A stretch of 64,000 nt of DNA from Pleomorphomonas sp. T1.2MG-36 (GTDB lineage Bacteria; Pseudomonadota; Alphaproteobacteria; Rhizobiales; Pleomorphomonadaceae): contig NZ_CATNLY010000012.1 of assembly GCF_950100655.1 (NCBI RefSeq), positions 434,001-498,000 on the forward strand. Direction: 5' to 3'. The first letter of the stretch is position 1, and every line of letters begins with the position of its first letter. The notes under the pieces are model-generated. The model was given only the letters and a program-made list of their open reading frames with translations, was not told where the DNA came from and did no database searches. Shown one piece after another: positions 7,901 to 16,906 of the stretch. The translations under genes and the position numbers were made by a program.

Positions 7901-9940
7901 ATGCCCGATCTTCTCATCGAACTCTTCTCCGAAGAGATTCCCGCCCGCATGCAGGCGAAGGCCGCCGACGATCTCAAGGCTCTGGTGACGAACGGTCTGG
8001 TGGACGCCGGCCTCACCTACGAAAGCGCCGGCGCCTTCGCGACGCCGCGCCGCCTTGCCCTCACCGTTCACGGCCTCAACACCCGCTCGCCGGACATCCG
8101 CGAAGAGAAGAAGGGCCCGCGCACCGACGCGCCGGCCGGCGCCATCCAGGGCTTCCTGCGCGGCGCCGGGCTCGACGACATCGCCAAGGCGCGCGTCGTG
8201 TCCGATCCGAAGAAGGGCGATTTCTACGTCGCCGACCTCGTCAAACCCGGCCGCACGGCCGAGGCGATCATCGCCGAGCTGATGCCGCAGGTCGTTCGCG
8301 GCTTCCCCTGGCCGAAGTCGCAGCGCTGGGGTTCGGGCACGCTGCGCTGGGTGCGCCCCCTGCATTCGATCGTCTGCACCTTCGGCCCCGAGACCGAAGA
8401 GCCGGTGGTCATCGACTTCGAGGTGGATGGCATCCGCTCCGGCAACGTCACCTACGGCCACCGCTTCCTTGCCCCCGAGGCGATCAAGGTGAAGCGCTTT
8501 TCCGACTACGTCGAGAAGCTTGAAAAGGCCAAGGTGGTGCTCGATCCGGCCCGCCGGCACGACATCATCCTCGCCGACGCTCGCAACCTCGCCTTCGCCG
8601 CCGGCCTCGAACTGGTCGAGGACGAAGGCCTGCTCAACGAAGTGGCCGGCCTCGTCGAATGGCCGGTCGTGCTGATGGGCGCCTTCGATCCCGCCTTCCT
8701 CGACGTGCCGGACGAGGTGATCCGCGCCACCATCCGCGCCAACCAGAAGTGTTTCGTGCTGAAGGACCCGAAGACGGGCCGCCTCGCCAACCGCTTCATC
8801 CTGACGTCCAACATGGCCGCGAAAGATGGCGGCGCCACCATCATCGCCGGCAACGAGCGCGTCATCCGCGCCCGCCTGTCGGACGCCAAGTTCTTCTGGG
8901 ACGGCGACCTCGCCATTCCGCTTCAGACGCTGGTGCCCAAGCTCGAAGGCATCACCTTCCACGAGAAGCTCGGTAGCCAGGGCGATCGCGTGCGCCGCAT
9001 CGTGGCGCTGGCCCGTGAGATCGCGCCGCTGGTCGGTGCCGATGCCGACAAGGCGGCCCGCGCCGCCCTGCTGGCCAAGGCGGACCTGCTGACGGGCGTC
9101 GTCGGCGAGTTCCCCGAGGTGCAGGGTCTGATGGGTCGCTACTACGCCACCCATGCCGGCGAAGACGCCGCCGTTGCCGCCGCTATCGAGGAGCACTGGA
9201 AGCCGCAGGGCCCGTCCGACCGCGTGCCGACGGCGCCGGTGTCCATCACTGTAGCGCTGGCCGACAAGCTCGACACGCTGGTCGGCTTCTGGGCCATCGA
9301 CGAGAAGCCGACGGGCAGCAAGGACCCGTTCGCGCTGCGCCGCGCCGCGCTGGGCGTCATCCGCATCATTCTCGACAACGGCGTGCGCCTGCCGCTCAAC
9401 GCCTACGCCAGCAAGACGCCCGATCTGCTCAACTTCTTCGCCGACCGGCTGAAGGTGCAGCTCCGCGAACAGGGCAACCGGTTCGACCTCGTCGACGCCG
9501 TCTTTGCCCTCGGTGGCCAGGACGACCTCCTGCTCATCGTCAAGCGCGTCGAGGCGCTGGGTGCCCTGCTCGCCACCGACGACGGCAAGAACCTCCTGGC
9601 CGGCTACAAGCGCGCCGCCAACATTCTGAAGGCCGAGGAGAAGAAGGGCACCACCGTCGCCGACGCCGTCGACGCCAACCTGTTCAAGGAAGCCGAGGAA
9701 AAGGCCCTTGCCGCCGCCATCGAGACGGCCGCCCAGGCAGCCCACGATGCCGTCGCCGCCGAGAACTTCGAAGGCGCCATGAAGGCTCTCGCCACGCTGC
9801 GCGCGCCGGTCGACGCCTTCTTCGACAAGGTGCTGGTCAACGACGCCGACGAACGCGTGCGCGCCAACCGCCTCGCCCTTCTGACGGTGCTGCGCGACGC
9901 CTGCCATCAGGTGGCGGACTTCTCGAAGATCGAAGGCTGA
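7901..9940 (+). CDS. glyS: glycyl-tRNA synthetase beta subunit
   Basis: 679 aa from ATG 7901 (GAGG nine bases upstream, standard start [18 protein letters not shown]). Forms the alpha2-beta2 glycyl-tRNA synthetase of most bacteria and supplies tRNA recognition. Diagnostic blocks: [68 protein letters not shown], and the HD-like and anticodon-binding C-terminal half ending with [33 protein letters not shown]. Length is normal for the family. The partner glyQ, usually just upstream in this group, is not between the IS region and this gene. A strong terminator follows. Confidence 0.97.
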   Translation: MPDLLIELFSEEIPARMQAKAADDLKALVTNGLVDAGLTYESAGAFATPRRLALTVHGLNTRSPDIREEKKGPRTDAPAGAIQGFLRGAGLDDIAKARVVSDPKKGDFYVADLVKPGRTAEAIIAELMPQVVRGFPWPKSQRWGSGTLRWVRPLHSIVCTFGPETEEPVVIDFEVDGIRSGNVTYGHRFLAPEAIKVKRFSDYVEKLEKAKVVLDPARRHDIILADARNLAFAAGLELVEDEGLLNEVAGLVEWPVVLMGAFDPAFLDVPDEVIRATIRANQKCFVLKDPKTGRLANRFILTSNMAAKDGGATIIAGNERVIRARLSDAKFFWDGDLAIPLQTLVPKLEGITFHEKLGSQGDRVRRIVALAREIAPLVGADADKAARAALLAKADLLTGVVGEFPEVQGLMGRYYATHAGEDAAVAAAIEEHWKPQGPSDRVPTAPVSITVALADKLDTLVGFWAIDEKPTGSKDPFALRRAALGVIRIILDNGVRLPLNAYASKTPDLLNFFADRLKVQLREQGNRFDLVDAVFALGGQDDLLLIVKRVEALGALLATDDGKNLLAGYKRAANILKAEEKKGTTVADAVDANLFKEAEEKALAAAIETAAQAAHDAVAAENFEGAMKALATLRAPVDAFFDKVLVNDADERVRANRLALLTVLRDACHQVADFSKIEG

Positions 9941-9965
9941 CCGGTAAATTAGTCAGACAATACAA

Positions 9966-9995
9966 GCCGCTTGCCCTCTGGGCGGGCGGCTTTTT
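9966..9995 (+). terminator. rho-independent terminator of glyS
   Basis: An 11-bp stem (GCCGCTTGCCC with GGGCGGGCGGC, two G-U pairs) with loop TCT is followed by TTTTT, 26 bp after the glyS stop. Confidence 0.9.
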
Positions 9996-10140
9996 CGTTC
10001 GCGCGCGGAACCAAATCAACTTGAAATCGTTACGAATCTCGATTTGCTTCTTTTTGCGCGCATATTTCGCGAAAAGGCTTGGCATATACGACTTTCGGCG
10101 TATTCTGATTTCAACATCTTCGCCAACCGGATGAGCGCTG

Positions 10141-10791
10141 TTGACCTTTTCGCTGTTCTCTCCGCATGATCGCCTTGCCTCCCTCCTCCTGCCCCATTCG
10201 GGCGCCTGCGTCTGCTCCGCCGACGGTAGCCACGATTTTTCCCACCTCCTGCGGGTGTGGAAGAACGCGACCATGATCTGCGACAACGAGGGCGGCGATA
10301 CCGAGATCCTGGCGGCGGCCGTGTTGCTCCACGACTGCGTCGCGGTCGAGAAGAACTCGCCGGACCGTCCTCGGGCTTCGCGCCTGTCGGCCGTAAAGGC
10401 GCGCGAGATCCTGTCCGGCATCGGTTGGGAGGCTGAGCGGCGCGAGAAGGTGGCGCATGCCATCGAGGCGCACAGCTTCTCCGGCGGCATCGAGCCGACG
10501 ACGCTGGAGGCGCGCATCGTTCAGGATGCCGACCGACTGGACGCCATCGGCATGATCGGCGCGGCGCGCTGTTTCTATGTCGCGGGTCGGCTCAACAACC
10601 ACCTTTACGATGCCGGCGACCCTTCCGCGGAGGAACGGCCGCTCAACGACAGCCGTTTTGCGCTCGACCACTTCATGACCAAGCTGTTCAAGCTCTGCGA
10701 GGGCTTCAAGACGGCAACCGGCCGCCGGCTGGCCGCCGAACGGCATGCGCGATTGCAGCGCTTCTACGATGATCTTCTGGAAGAGATCTGA
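10141..10791 (+). CDS. HD-domain phosphohydrolase, YedJ-like
   Basis: 216 aa from TTG 10141; a TGA at 10132-10134 closes the frame upstream and no ATG is available near the N-terminus. HD metal-binding pattern: His in DFSHLLRVW (about residue 34), HD in LLHDCVAVEKN (about 63-64), and Asp in IVQDADRLDAIGMIGAAR (about 128-130). The blocks AHSFSGG and LNDSRFALDHFMTKLFKL are shared with E. coli YedJ. Likely a cytoplasmic metal-dependent phosphohydrolase; the natural substrate of YedJ-type proteins is not known to me. It converges on the NUDIX gene, with a structured repeat between them. Confidence 0.85.
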   Translation: MTFSLFSPHDRLASLLLPHSGACVCSADGSHDFSHLLRVWKNATMICDNEGGDTEILAAAVLLHDCVAVEKNSPDRPRASRLSAVKAREILSGIGWEAERREKVAHAIEAHSFSGGIEPTTLEARIVQDADRLDAIGMIGAARCFYVAGRLNNHLYDAGDPSAEERPLNDSRFALDHFMTKLFKLCEGFKTATGRRLAAERHARLQRFYDDLLEEI

Positions 10792-10814
10792 ACAGGGACG
10801 CGGCGCGCCTCCCT

Positions 10815-10884
10815 GGAGCATGTCCGGCGTCCCCTGGTTCGCCAACACGCTCTATTTCATTGTTGTCACGCAACACCGATGCCG
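10815..10884 (-). repeat. dispersed two-hairpin repeat, copy C (partial)
   Basis: Read on the minus strand this matches the copies at 11428-11528 and 62181-62276: GTTGCGTGACAACA, then a GAGCGTGTTGGCG stem, an AACCAG loop and a closing arm with ACATGCTCC. Hairpin 2 is at 10817-10852. Only one arm of hairpin 1 is present because the NUDIX gene stop lies at 10887. It fills the gap between the convergent HD and NUDIX genes. Confidence 0.7.
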
Positions 10885-10886
10885 CT

Positions 10887-11426
10887 CTACAGCAGCCCCT
10901 TGAGCCGCATCAGCCCGAGCGCGGCAACCGTTGTCGCGTCGCGAATGGTGCCATCCGCGACCATGGCCTCGACCTCGGCCAGCGGAACAGCACGCGAGAC
11001 CAGATCGGCCTCCTCGGCTTCCAGCGCCGTTTCGCCCTGCACCAAATCCTCCGCCAGGAAGATGTGATAGCGCTGCGACGAGTAGCCGTAGGCGAGGAAC
11101 AGATCGCCGACCCTCGTCATCTTGCCGGCGATGATGCCGGTTTCCTCGGAGAGCTCGGCCCGGGCGACCTCTTCGGGGGCCACGTCCGGCCGCGTTTCCC
11201 ACGAGCCTTGCGGCAGCTCCCAGTAGCGGCCGGCGACGGGATAGCGATACTGCTCAACGAGATGGATCAGGCCGCGCGCCCGGTCGACGGCGGCGATGAC
11301 CACGAAGTCGGGCTTCTCCACCACGCCATAGATGCCGCGCGAGCCATCGGGCCGCTCGATGGCGTCCTCGCGGACGCGCATCCAGCGGTTCTCGTAGACG
11401 ATACGGCTATCGATGGTGCGCACCAC
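10887..11426 (-). CDS. NUDIX hydrolase (ADP-ribose pyrophosphatase-like)
   Basis: 179 aa if the GTG at 11426 is the start; the frame stays open to a TTG at 11501, but the extra residues are encoded by a dispersed repeat (11428-11528) and match no family sequence, so the shorter form is preferred. The Nudix box is PQGSWETRPDVAPEEVARAELSEETGI: the EL-SEETGI core is intact, the usual Arg of REU is Ala, and there is an extended spacer as in related ADP-sugar hydrolases. VEQYRYPVAGRYWE and AYGYSSQRYHIFLAEDL are also typical. Predicted to hydrolyse a nucleoside diphosphate linked to another moiety, probably an ADP-sugar. Same direction as the response regulator upstream, but separated from it by the repeat. 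Confidence 0.85.
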   Translation of the reverse strand: MVRTIDSRIVYENRWMRVREDAIERPDGSRGIYGVVEKPDFVVIAAVDRARGLIHLVEQYRYPVAGRYWELPQGSWETRPDVAPEEVARAELSEETGIIAGKMTRVGDLFLAYGYSSQRYHIFLAEDLVQGETALEAEEADLVSRAVPLAEVEAMVADGTIRDATTVAALGLMRLKGLL

Positions 11427-11427
11427 C

Positions 11428-11528
11428 GCAGGAGCCCGTTGGGCGAACTCTGGCTCGCCAACACGCTCCTGCCCTTTGTCGTCAGGCAATTCGGGCCGCA
11501 AAACCGGTTCCCACTTTTGCTGAATTGC
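11428..11528 (-). repeat. dispersed two-hairpin repeat, copy A
   Basis: Minus-strand reading: hairpin 1 has arms GCAATTC / GAATTGC (11522-11528 and 11486-11492) around a core containing AAGTGGGAACCGGTT. Hairpin 2 (11428-11472) has arms with GTTGGCGA / TTCGCCCAAC inside GCAGGAGC / GCTCCTGC. It is about 75-80% alike by eye to copy B at 62181-62276, and the outer stem of hairpin 1 differs in both arms in a compensatory way. It ends one base before the response regulator stop codon. Confidence 0.8.
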
Positions 11529-11529
11529 C

Positions 11530-12213
11530 TCAGATCAGGCCGTGTTCGGCCATCCAGGCGGAGGTGATCGCGGCCTGACTGCGCGAGGTGATCTTCAGCG
11601 TTTCCAGGATCTTGCCGACATGCGCCTTGACGGTCGCCTCGGAGATGCCGAGCTGATAGGCGATCTGCTTGTTGAGCAGGCCGTCGCCGAGGAGCTGGAA
11701 CACCTTGAGCTGCTGCGGCGACAGCTCGGCCACCAGCGCGGACCGTTCCAGGACCGCCTGCGACACTGCCGAGTTGTCGGCGCCCACCTCGATGATGGTG
11801 CCGCCGTCGAGCACGGTCTCGATGGCCGCCGCCAGCATATCCTCCGAGGATCGCTTGCCGATGAAGGCCCGACAGCCGAGATCGAGACAGCCCTGCGCCA
11901 ACTCTTCGCCGGAGTTGGAGGAATAGACGATCACGAAGGCCTTGGGGGCCAGCGAGCGAACGTGCTTGATCGTGTCGAGGCCGCGCATGCCGGGCATGAC
12001 GAGGTCGGTGATGACCAGCGTGTTGTCTCCGGTGTCGAGAACGGCGTCGGCGAGCTCGTCATAGCTGGTCGCGAGAATCGGCTGTTTGAAACCGAAGCGC
12101 TTCTTCAGGATGCGCACCACCGCCGACTGGATGATCGGATGGTCCTCGGCAACGATCGCCGTCCAATTCTGGCCGACGTCGGCCGGCTGTGCGTCTTCTA
12201 CCCGCTCGTTCAT
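11530..12213 (-). CDS. LuxR/NarL-family response regulator
   Basis: 227 aa from ATG 12213 (GGTGGG just upstream). Receiver domain: VAEDHPIIQSAVVRIL (acidic pocket), phospho-acceptor Asp in TLVITDLVMPGMRGLDTI, and Lys in RAFIGKRSSED. The C-terminal GerE-type HTH is LSPQQLKVFQLLGDGLLNKQIAYQLGISEATVKAHVGKILETLKITSRSQA. It binds DNA after phosphorylation; no cognate kinase gene is adjacent, so its signal is unknown. It lies 34 bp downstream of the ETF-QO gene on the same strand, and linked transcription is possible. No clear terminator follows other than the hairpins of the repeat. Confidence 0.93.
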   Translation of the reverse strand: MNERVEDAQPADVGQNWTAIVAEDHPIIQSAVVRILKKRFGFKQPILATSYDELADAVLDTGDNTLVITDLVMPGMRGLDTIKHVRSLAPKAFVIVYSSNSGEELAQGCLDLGCRAFIGKRSSEDMLAAAIETVLDGGTIIEVGADNSAVSQAVLERSALVAELSPQQLKVFQLLGDGLLNKQIAYQLGISEATVKAHVGKILETLKITSRSQAAITSAWMAEHGLI

Positions 12214-12247
12214 CAATCCCACCCTACCCGCTGGAACGAAATGACCA

Positions 12248-13921
12248 TTACATGTTCGGATAATTGGGTCCCCCCGCTCCCTCCGGGACCGCCCAATCGA
12301 TGTTCTGGTTGGGGTCCTTGATATCACAAGTTTTGCAGTGAACACAGTTTGTGGCATTGATTACATAACGAGGTCCGGTATTTGGCTCGTTTATCCACTC
12401 GTACACGCCAGCCGGGCAGTAGCGGGCGGACGGACCGCCGAAAACATCATGTTCCGATATCTTCTGAAGGTCCGGATCCAGCAGCCTGAGGTGCACGGGC
12501 TGGTTCTCCTCATGGGCGGTGCCCGACAGGAAAACCGATGACAGCCGGTCGAAGGTGAGCTTGCCGTCCGGCTTGGGATAGGCGATCGGCTGGAAGCCGC
12601 GCGCCGGCTTCAGGCAGTCGGCATCGGCCTTGCCATGGCCGAGCGTGCCGAAGGGCGAGACGCCGAACAAAGTCTCCATCCACATGTCCAGGCCGCCGAG
12701 ACCGATACCCAGAAGCGTGCCGAAGCGCGACCACAGCGGCTTGACGTTGCGCACCCGCTTCAAGTCCTTGCCGATGGCGGACGCCCGCCAGCCGGCTTCG
12801 TAGGATGCCAGCTCGTCGCCGGTCCGGCCGGCGGCGATGGCTTCGACGACCGAGTCGGCGGCGAGGATGCCCGAGTGGACGGCGTTGTGGCTGCCCTTGA
12901 TGCGCGGCACGTTCATGAAGCCGGCCGAACAGCCGATCAGCGCGCCACCGGGGAAGCAGAGCTTGGGCACCGACTGCCAACCGCCCTCGGTGAGGGCGCG
13001 CGCGCCATAGGAAATGCGCTTGCCGCCCTCGAACGTGTCGCGGATGAGCGGATGCGTCTTGAAGCGCTGGAACTCCTCGAAGGGAGACAGGTACGGGTTC
13101 TCGTAGTTGAGATGAACGACGAAGCCGACGGCCACCTGGTTGTTTTCGAGGTGGTAGAGAAACGAACCGCCGCCGGTACCGCCACCGAGCGGCCAACCGA
13201 AGGAGTGCTGGACAAGGCCGGGCTTCGCCTTGTCGGGCGCGACCTCCCAAAGCTCCTTGATGCCGAGGCCGAACTTCTGCGGCTCCCTGCCCTCGTCGAG
13301 CTGGTAGCGCTCGATCAGCTTCTTGGACAGCGATCCTCGCGCGCCCTCGGCGAACAGCGTGTACTTGGCGAGCAGCGCCATGCCGCGCTGGTAGTTGGGG
13401 CCTGGCGCGCCGTCCTTCTTTACGCCCATGTCGCCGGTGGCGACGCCGATCACCCTGCCATCGTCGTCGTACAGCACCTCGGCGGCGGCGAAGCCCGGAT
13501 AGATCTCGACGCCAAGCGCCTCGGCCTTCTGGGCCAACCAGCGGCAGACGTTGCCCAACGACACGGCATAGGCACCGTGATTGGTCATCAGCGGCGGCAT
13601 CAGCATGCTCGGCAGGCGAACGCCGAATGTCTTGAACAGAAAGAAGAAGCGGTCGTCGGTGACGGGCGTCTTGAAGGGTGTATCCGGGTCATCGCGCCAG
13701 TCGGGGATGAGCGCCGATATGCCGGAGGTGTCGACCACCGCGCCCGAAAGAATGTGAGCGCCGACCTCCGACCCCTTTTCGAGCACCAGAACCGAGATAT
13801 CCTGCCCGGTTTCGGCGGCGCGCTGCTTGATGCGGATGGCGGCGGCGAGGCCGGCCGGACCGGCGCCGACGATCACCACGTCGAATTCCATGGACTCGCG
13901 CTCGGGCAGCTCGGTGGTCAT
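12248..13921 (-). CDS. electron-transfer flavoprotein-ubiquinone oxidoreductase (ETF-QO)
   Basis: 557 aa, full length for the family. N-terminal FAD-binding VVIVGAGPAGLAAAIRIKQ (about residues 14-32), central PFSFGWPLGG-like and GGALIGCSAGFMNVPRIKGSHNAVHSGILAA blocks, and a C-terminal 4Fe-4S site with CPAGVYEW, then CVHCKTCDIKDP. The enzyme passes electrons from acyl-CoA and amino-acid dehydrogenases, via ETF, to ubiquinone at the inner membrane. ETF subunit genes are not in this window. A gap of 213 bp separates it from the divergent uracil-DNA glycosylase gene. Confidence 0.96.
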   Translation of the reverse strand: MTTELPERESMEFDVVIVGAGPAGLAAAIRIKQRAAETGQDISVLVLEKGSEVGAHILSGAVVDTSGISALIPDWRDDPDTPFKTPVTDDRFFFLFKTFGVRLPSMLMPPLMTNHGAYAVSLGNVCRWLAQKAEALGVEIYPGFAAAEVLYDDDGRVIGVATGDMGVKKDGAPGPNYQRGMALLAKYTLFAEGARGSLSKKLIERYQLDEGREPQKFGLGIKELWEVAPDKAKPGLVQHSFGWPLGGGTGGGSFLYHLENNQVAVGFVVHLNYENPYLSPFEEFQRFKTHPLIRDTFEGGKRISYGARALTEGGWQSVPKLCFPGGALIGCSAGFMNVPRIKGSHNAVHSGILAADSVVEAIAAGRTGDELASYEAGWRASAIGKDLKRVRNVKPLWSRFGTLLGIGLGGLDMWMETLFGVSPFGTLGHGKADADCLKPARGFQPIAYPKPDGKLTFDRLSSVFLSGTAHEENQPVHLRLLDPDLQKISEHDVFGGPSARYCPAGVYEWINEPNTGPRYVINATNCVHCKTCDIKDPNQNIDWAVPEGAGGPNYPNM

Positions 13922-14134
13922 GAATGTCTCTCTTTTCGGGCAGCGGATCGCATGTCGTGTGCATCATCCGCGCCAAGGCCGCCCGGCAACGCCTGGGGGA
14001 AAACACGGATCATGCCCACCGCAGCCCTTCAACCACGATCCGTTGACGCGATCAAACGCTTTCGGGGCGGGGTTTGACCGCCTTGGGTGGGGTGCGGCGT
14101 TTCCTCGCCGGCCGTCCTGCTCTATAGAAAGGCC

Positions 14135-15043
14135 ATGCCGTCCGATCCGACGTCCCTTCCTCCCGGCTTCGATGCCGCCGCGACCCTTCTCGAATGGTAT
14201 TCGGCGATGGGCGTCGACGTGACTCTGGCCGACGCGCCGCTCGACCGGTTCGAGGAAAGCGCCAAGGCCAGGGCGGCAGCCGAGAGCCAGGCGGCGCGGC
14301 GGCAGGCAGCGCCGGTGCCGCGCGGCCCGATGCCGGCCATCGATCTGTCGCCGCAGGGCGCAGTGGCCCGGCCGGCCATCGCATCGGGCCAGACGGCCCA
14401 GGTGCCGACCGAAGCCACGGTGATGCAGGCGCGCGCCGCCGCCCAATCGGCCAAGACGCTCGACGAGTTGAAAGCCCTGATCCAGGCCTTCGACGGCTGC
14501 AATCTCAAGCTCACGGCGAAAAACACGGTGTTCGCCGATGGCAATCCCACCGCCAAGCTGATGCTGATCGGCGAGGCGCCCGGCCGGGACGAGGATATCG
14601 AGGGACGCCCCTTCGTCGGCCGCTCGGGCCAGTTGCTCGATCGCATGCTGAATGCCATCGGCTACAGCCGCAGCAACAACGCCTATATCGCCAACGTCAT
14701 CTACTGGCGGCCGCCGGGCAACCGCGACCCTTCCGACGTGGAGATCGCCATCTGCCGGCCGTTCATCCTGAGGCAGATCGAGCTGATCGATCCGGAGCTG
14801 ATCGTCTTCCTGGGCGCGCAGCCGGCCAAGGCGTTGCTTGGCGGCGACGCCGTGAAGCAAGGCATCAACAAGCTGCGCGGACGCTGGTGCGAACTGGAGA
14901 TCGGAACCAAGCGCTTCAAGGCGCTGCCGACCTTCCACCCTGCCTATCTTCTGAGGACGCCGATCAAGAAGCGCGAAGCCTGGCGCGATTTCCTGACGGC
15001 CAAGGTCTTTCTCGAAAACGGCGGCATGCTGCCGCCGGCCTGA
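14135..15043 (+). CDS. uracil-DNA glycosylase, family 4-like
   Basis: 303 aa from ATG 14135 (GAAAGG six bases upstream). About 110 N-terminal residues are Ala/Pro-rich and poorly conserved. The UDG domain starts at [23 protein letters not shown] and contains the active-site motif [48 protein letters not shown], and the late [20 protein letters not shown] (His in the second UDG motif). Removes uracil from DNA in base-excision repair. The single Cys in DGCNLK and absence of the CXXC head suggest it may lack, or coordinate differently, the Fe-S cluster of classic family 4 enzymes. A hairpin AGCGCCC-GACC-GGGCGCT follows about 45 bp after the stop. Confidence 0.9.
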   Translation: MPSDPTSLPPGFDAAATLLEWYSAMGVDVTLADAPLDRFEESAKARAAAESQAARRQAAPVPRGPMPAIDLSPQGAVARPAIASGQTAQVPTEATVMQARAAAQSAKTLDELKALIQAFDGCNLKLTAKNTVFADGNPTAKLMLIGEAPGRDEDIEGRPFVGRSGQLLDRMLNAIGYSRSNNAYIANVIYWRPPGNRDPSDVEIAICRPFILRQIELIDPELIVFLGAQPAKALLGGDAVKQGINKLRGRWCELEIGTKRFKALPTFHPAYLLRTPIKKREAWRDFLTAKVFLENGGMLPPA

Positions 15044-15205
15044 TACCGTTTCCGTCTGGTTTCGACCTTTCGGGCGGAACCTGACGGACGCGGAAGCGCC
15101 CGACCGGGCGCTGGCCGGTCAGGCCGAAACTCGCTTGAGCCGCCCGTTTTGAACCGCCCGTTTTGAGCCGGACGAGTCCGGATCAAGCGGAACGAATATG
15201 AGACG

Positions 15206-15242
15206 AGAAAAGGGCGGCAACCCCGTCGAGGTCACCGCCCTT
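15206..15242 (-). terminator. terminator of the flavodoxin gene
   Basis: On the minus strand an AAGGGCGG / CCGCCCTT stem (8 bp, 17-base loop) is followed by TTTTCTC, 22 bp after the stop at 15264. Confidence 0.65.
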
Positions 15243-15263
15243 CCTGTCGATATCGACGAAAAC

Positions 15264-15818
15264 TCAGTGCAGCAGCTTGCCCGCGACCGAGGCGACGCGC
15301 GCGCCATAGGCACGAGCCGTTTCAAGGTCGCCGGATGGGATCTCGTTGGCGCCGGCATCGGACGGCGTCGAGACCAGGAGGCCAACGGAGCCACCGAGGC
15401 TGTTGACGTCATCGCGCGTGGACGCCTTGGTGTTCGACGGCATCAGGCCGAGGCTCACCCAGATGCCGCCGTGCTGCGAGGCCAGCGTCTGCAGGCCGAT
15501 CAGCGTCACCTGCTTGTCGCCGTTGAGGCTGGCCGAGTTGGTGAAGCCGCCGAACACCTTGTCCTGCCACTTGCGCGTGAACCAGGCCTTGGAGGTGGCA
15601 TCGGCGAATTTCTTGAACTGCCAGCTCGAGTTGCCCATGTAGGTCGGCGTGCCGAAGATGATGGCATCGGCCGAATCCAGCTTGGCCCAGTCCGCTTCGT
15701 TGACGTTGCCCTCGGCATCGATGGGAATCAGCTCGGCACCGGCGCCGGCGGCGACTTCCTTGGCGACGACTTCCGTGTGTCCGTATCCCGAGTGGTAGAC
15801 GATTGCGACCTTGGCCAT
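15264..15818 (-). CDS. flavodoxin-family protein, WrbA-like NAD(P)H:quinone oxidoreductase
   Basis: 184 aa. The N-terminal FMN phosphate-binding loop is MAKVAIVYHSGYGHTEVVAKEVAAGA; DAIIFGTPTYMGNSSWQFKKFAD and TLASQHGGIWVSLGL are the WrbA/flavodoxin-like isoalloxazine loops. Probably binds FMN and reduces quinones by two electrons in the cytoplasm, protecting against redox cycling. WrbA proper is about 200 aa with slightly different motifs, so the symbol is withheld. Single gene with its own terminator. The 287 bp upstream hold the promoter and, at 16050-16061, the palindrome CCGGCTAGCCGG. Confidence 0.85.
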   Translation of the reverse strand: MAKVAIVYHSGYGHTEVVAKEVAAGAGAELIPIDAEGNVNEADWAKLDSADAIIFGTPTYMGNSSWQFKKFADATSKAWFTRKWQDKVFGGFTNSASLNGDKQVTLIGLQTLASQHGGIWVSLGLMPSNTKASTRDDVNSLGGSVGLLVSTPSDAGANEIPSGDLETARAYGARVASVAGKLLH

Positions 15819-16105
15819 ATCAAACCTGTTCCTTGTCGGGGTGACGACCCCGTCATTCGATGAGCGCCCTTAGGCGCGTGACTGGTGCAATCCGGAGGGC
15901 TCGCGGCGCCAAACGCGCAGCGCAACGCCATCAAGCAACCTGTTAAAAGTGCTTAATCCGAATTGCGAATATAGGAATAGTTTCGAGATGGTCGGGCTTC
16001 AAGAGAAGCCATGCTCCGGCGCGGTCAACACATTGTCAATCAAGCGTGAACAAAGCAGCCGGCTAGCCGGCAATGCTCGGCTCCGAATGCAGACATGAGG
16101 AAAAA

Positions 16106-16486
16106 GGCCAGTCGGTCTGTAAGCCGGGTTCTGTGAGCGGTTTCCCGCCCGACGACCATTCATCTGGGACGTCCGTCGCCGAACGCCTCGTGCAACCAAC
16201 CCGGACGACTGACCCGGAAACGGGCTGGGCCGAAGCCCGCGTCATCCCTATTCGGTCTTGCTCCCGGTGGGGTTTGCCCTGCCGGTCCCGTTACCGGGCC
16301 CGCGGTGGTCTCTTACACCACCTTTTCACCCTTACCCCGGCGCACCGGGGCGGTTCGATCTCTGTGGCACTTTCCCTGAGGTCGCCCTCGCCGGGCGTTA
16401 CCCGGCACCGTGTTTCCGTGGAGCCCGGACTTTCCTCCCGGACGGGCTTTCGCCCCTTGTCCGCGCGGTCGTCCAACCGACTGGCG
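16106..16486 (-). ncRNA. rnpB: RNase P RNA (type A, alphaproteobacterial)
   Basis: Minus-strand reading gives the universal P RNA blocks in order: GAGGAAAGTCCGGGCTCCAC near the 5' end, CAGGGAAAGTGCCACAGA, GTAAGGGTGAAAAGGTG, and ACAGAACCCGGCTTACAGAC near the 3' end. P1 pairs the 5' CCAGTCGGT with the 3' ACCGACTGG, which sets the ends within a few bases. Catalytic RNA for 5' maturation of tRNAs. TTTTT follows the 3' end, and a palindrome at 16050-16061 may be the true terminator. ORFs crossing it on both strands are not genes. Confidence 0.95.
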
Positions 16487-16531
16487 GGAGCCGTGTGGCA
16501 TGCCCCCGCCGGAAGGTCAAGCTTGGTTCTC

Positions 16532-16906
16532 TCAGCCTCAGTCGCTGGCAGGCCTCCGGCCTTTGGCTTTCGCGCTGCGCGCGGGCACCGCTTGGCGCCG
16601 GAAGCCGCAAGAAGCGGCTTCGGTTATCAGCCTCAATCGCCGGCAGCGCTCCGCGCCTTGGCTTTCGCGCTGCGCGCGGGCGCCGCTTGGCGCCGGAAGC
16701 CGCAAGACGCGGCATCGGTTATCAGCCTCAGTCGCCGGCAGCGCTCCGCGCCTTGGCTTTCGCGCTGCGCGCAGGCGCCGCTTGGCGCCGGAAGCCGCAA
16801 GACGCGGCTTCGGTTATCAGCCTCAATCGCCGGCAGGCCTCCGGCCTTTGGCTTTCGCGCTGCGCGCGGGCGCCGCTTGGCGCCGGAAGCCGCAAGACGC
16901 GGCTTC
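16532..16906. repeat. four tandem 95-bp repeats, hairpin-rich
   Basis: Units start at 16532, 16627, 16722 and 16817, with exact 95-bp periodicity; the last is cut at the lytic transglycosylase stop. Each has TCAGCCTCA(A/G)TCGC, then TTTCGCGCTGCGCGC and CTTGGCGCCGGAAGC, and ends in GAAGCCGC-AAGAC-GCGGCTTC, an 8-bp hairpin. The units differ mainly in two blocks: GGCAGGCCTCCGGCCT versus GGCAGCGCTCCGCGCCT alternates as a unit. The array lies between the 3' end of the transglycosylase gene and the 5' end of rnpB, both on the minus strand. Units are contiguous without unique spacers, so it is not a CRISPR array; 95 is not a multiple of three, so it does not encode a protein repeat. Confidence 0.95.

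Noticed and set aside
6407..9907. 1166-codon open frame on the minus strand
   Set aside because: Antisense to the SleB gene and glyS; composition (His, Gly, Ala, Asp-rich, repetitive) is that of a high-GC shadow frame, and both sense genes are well identified.
16532..16906. CRISPR array
   Set aside because: Units are contiguous 95-bp repeats with no unique spacers, and no cas genes are present.
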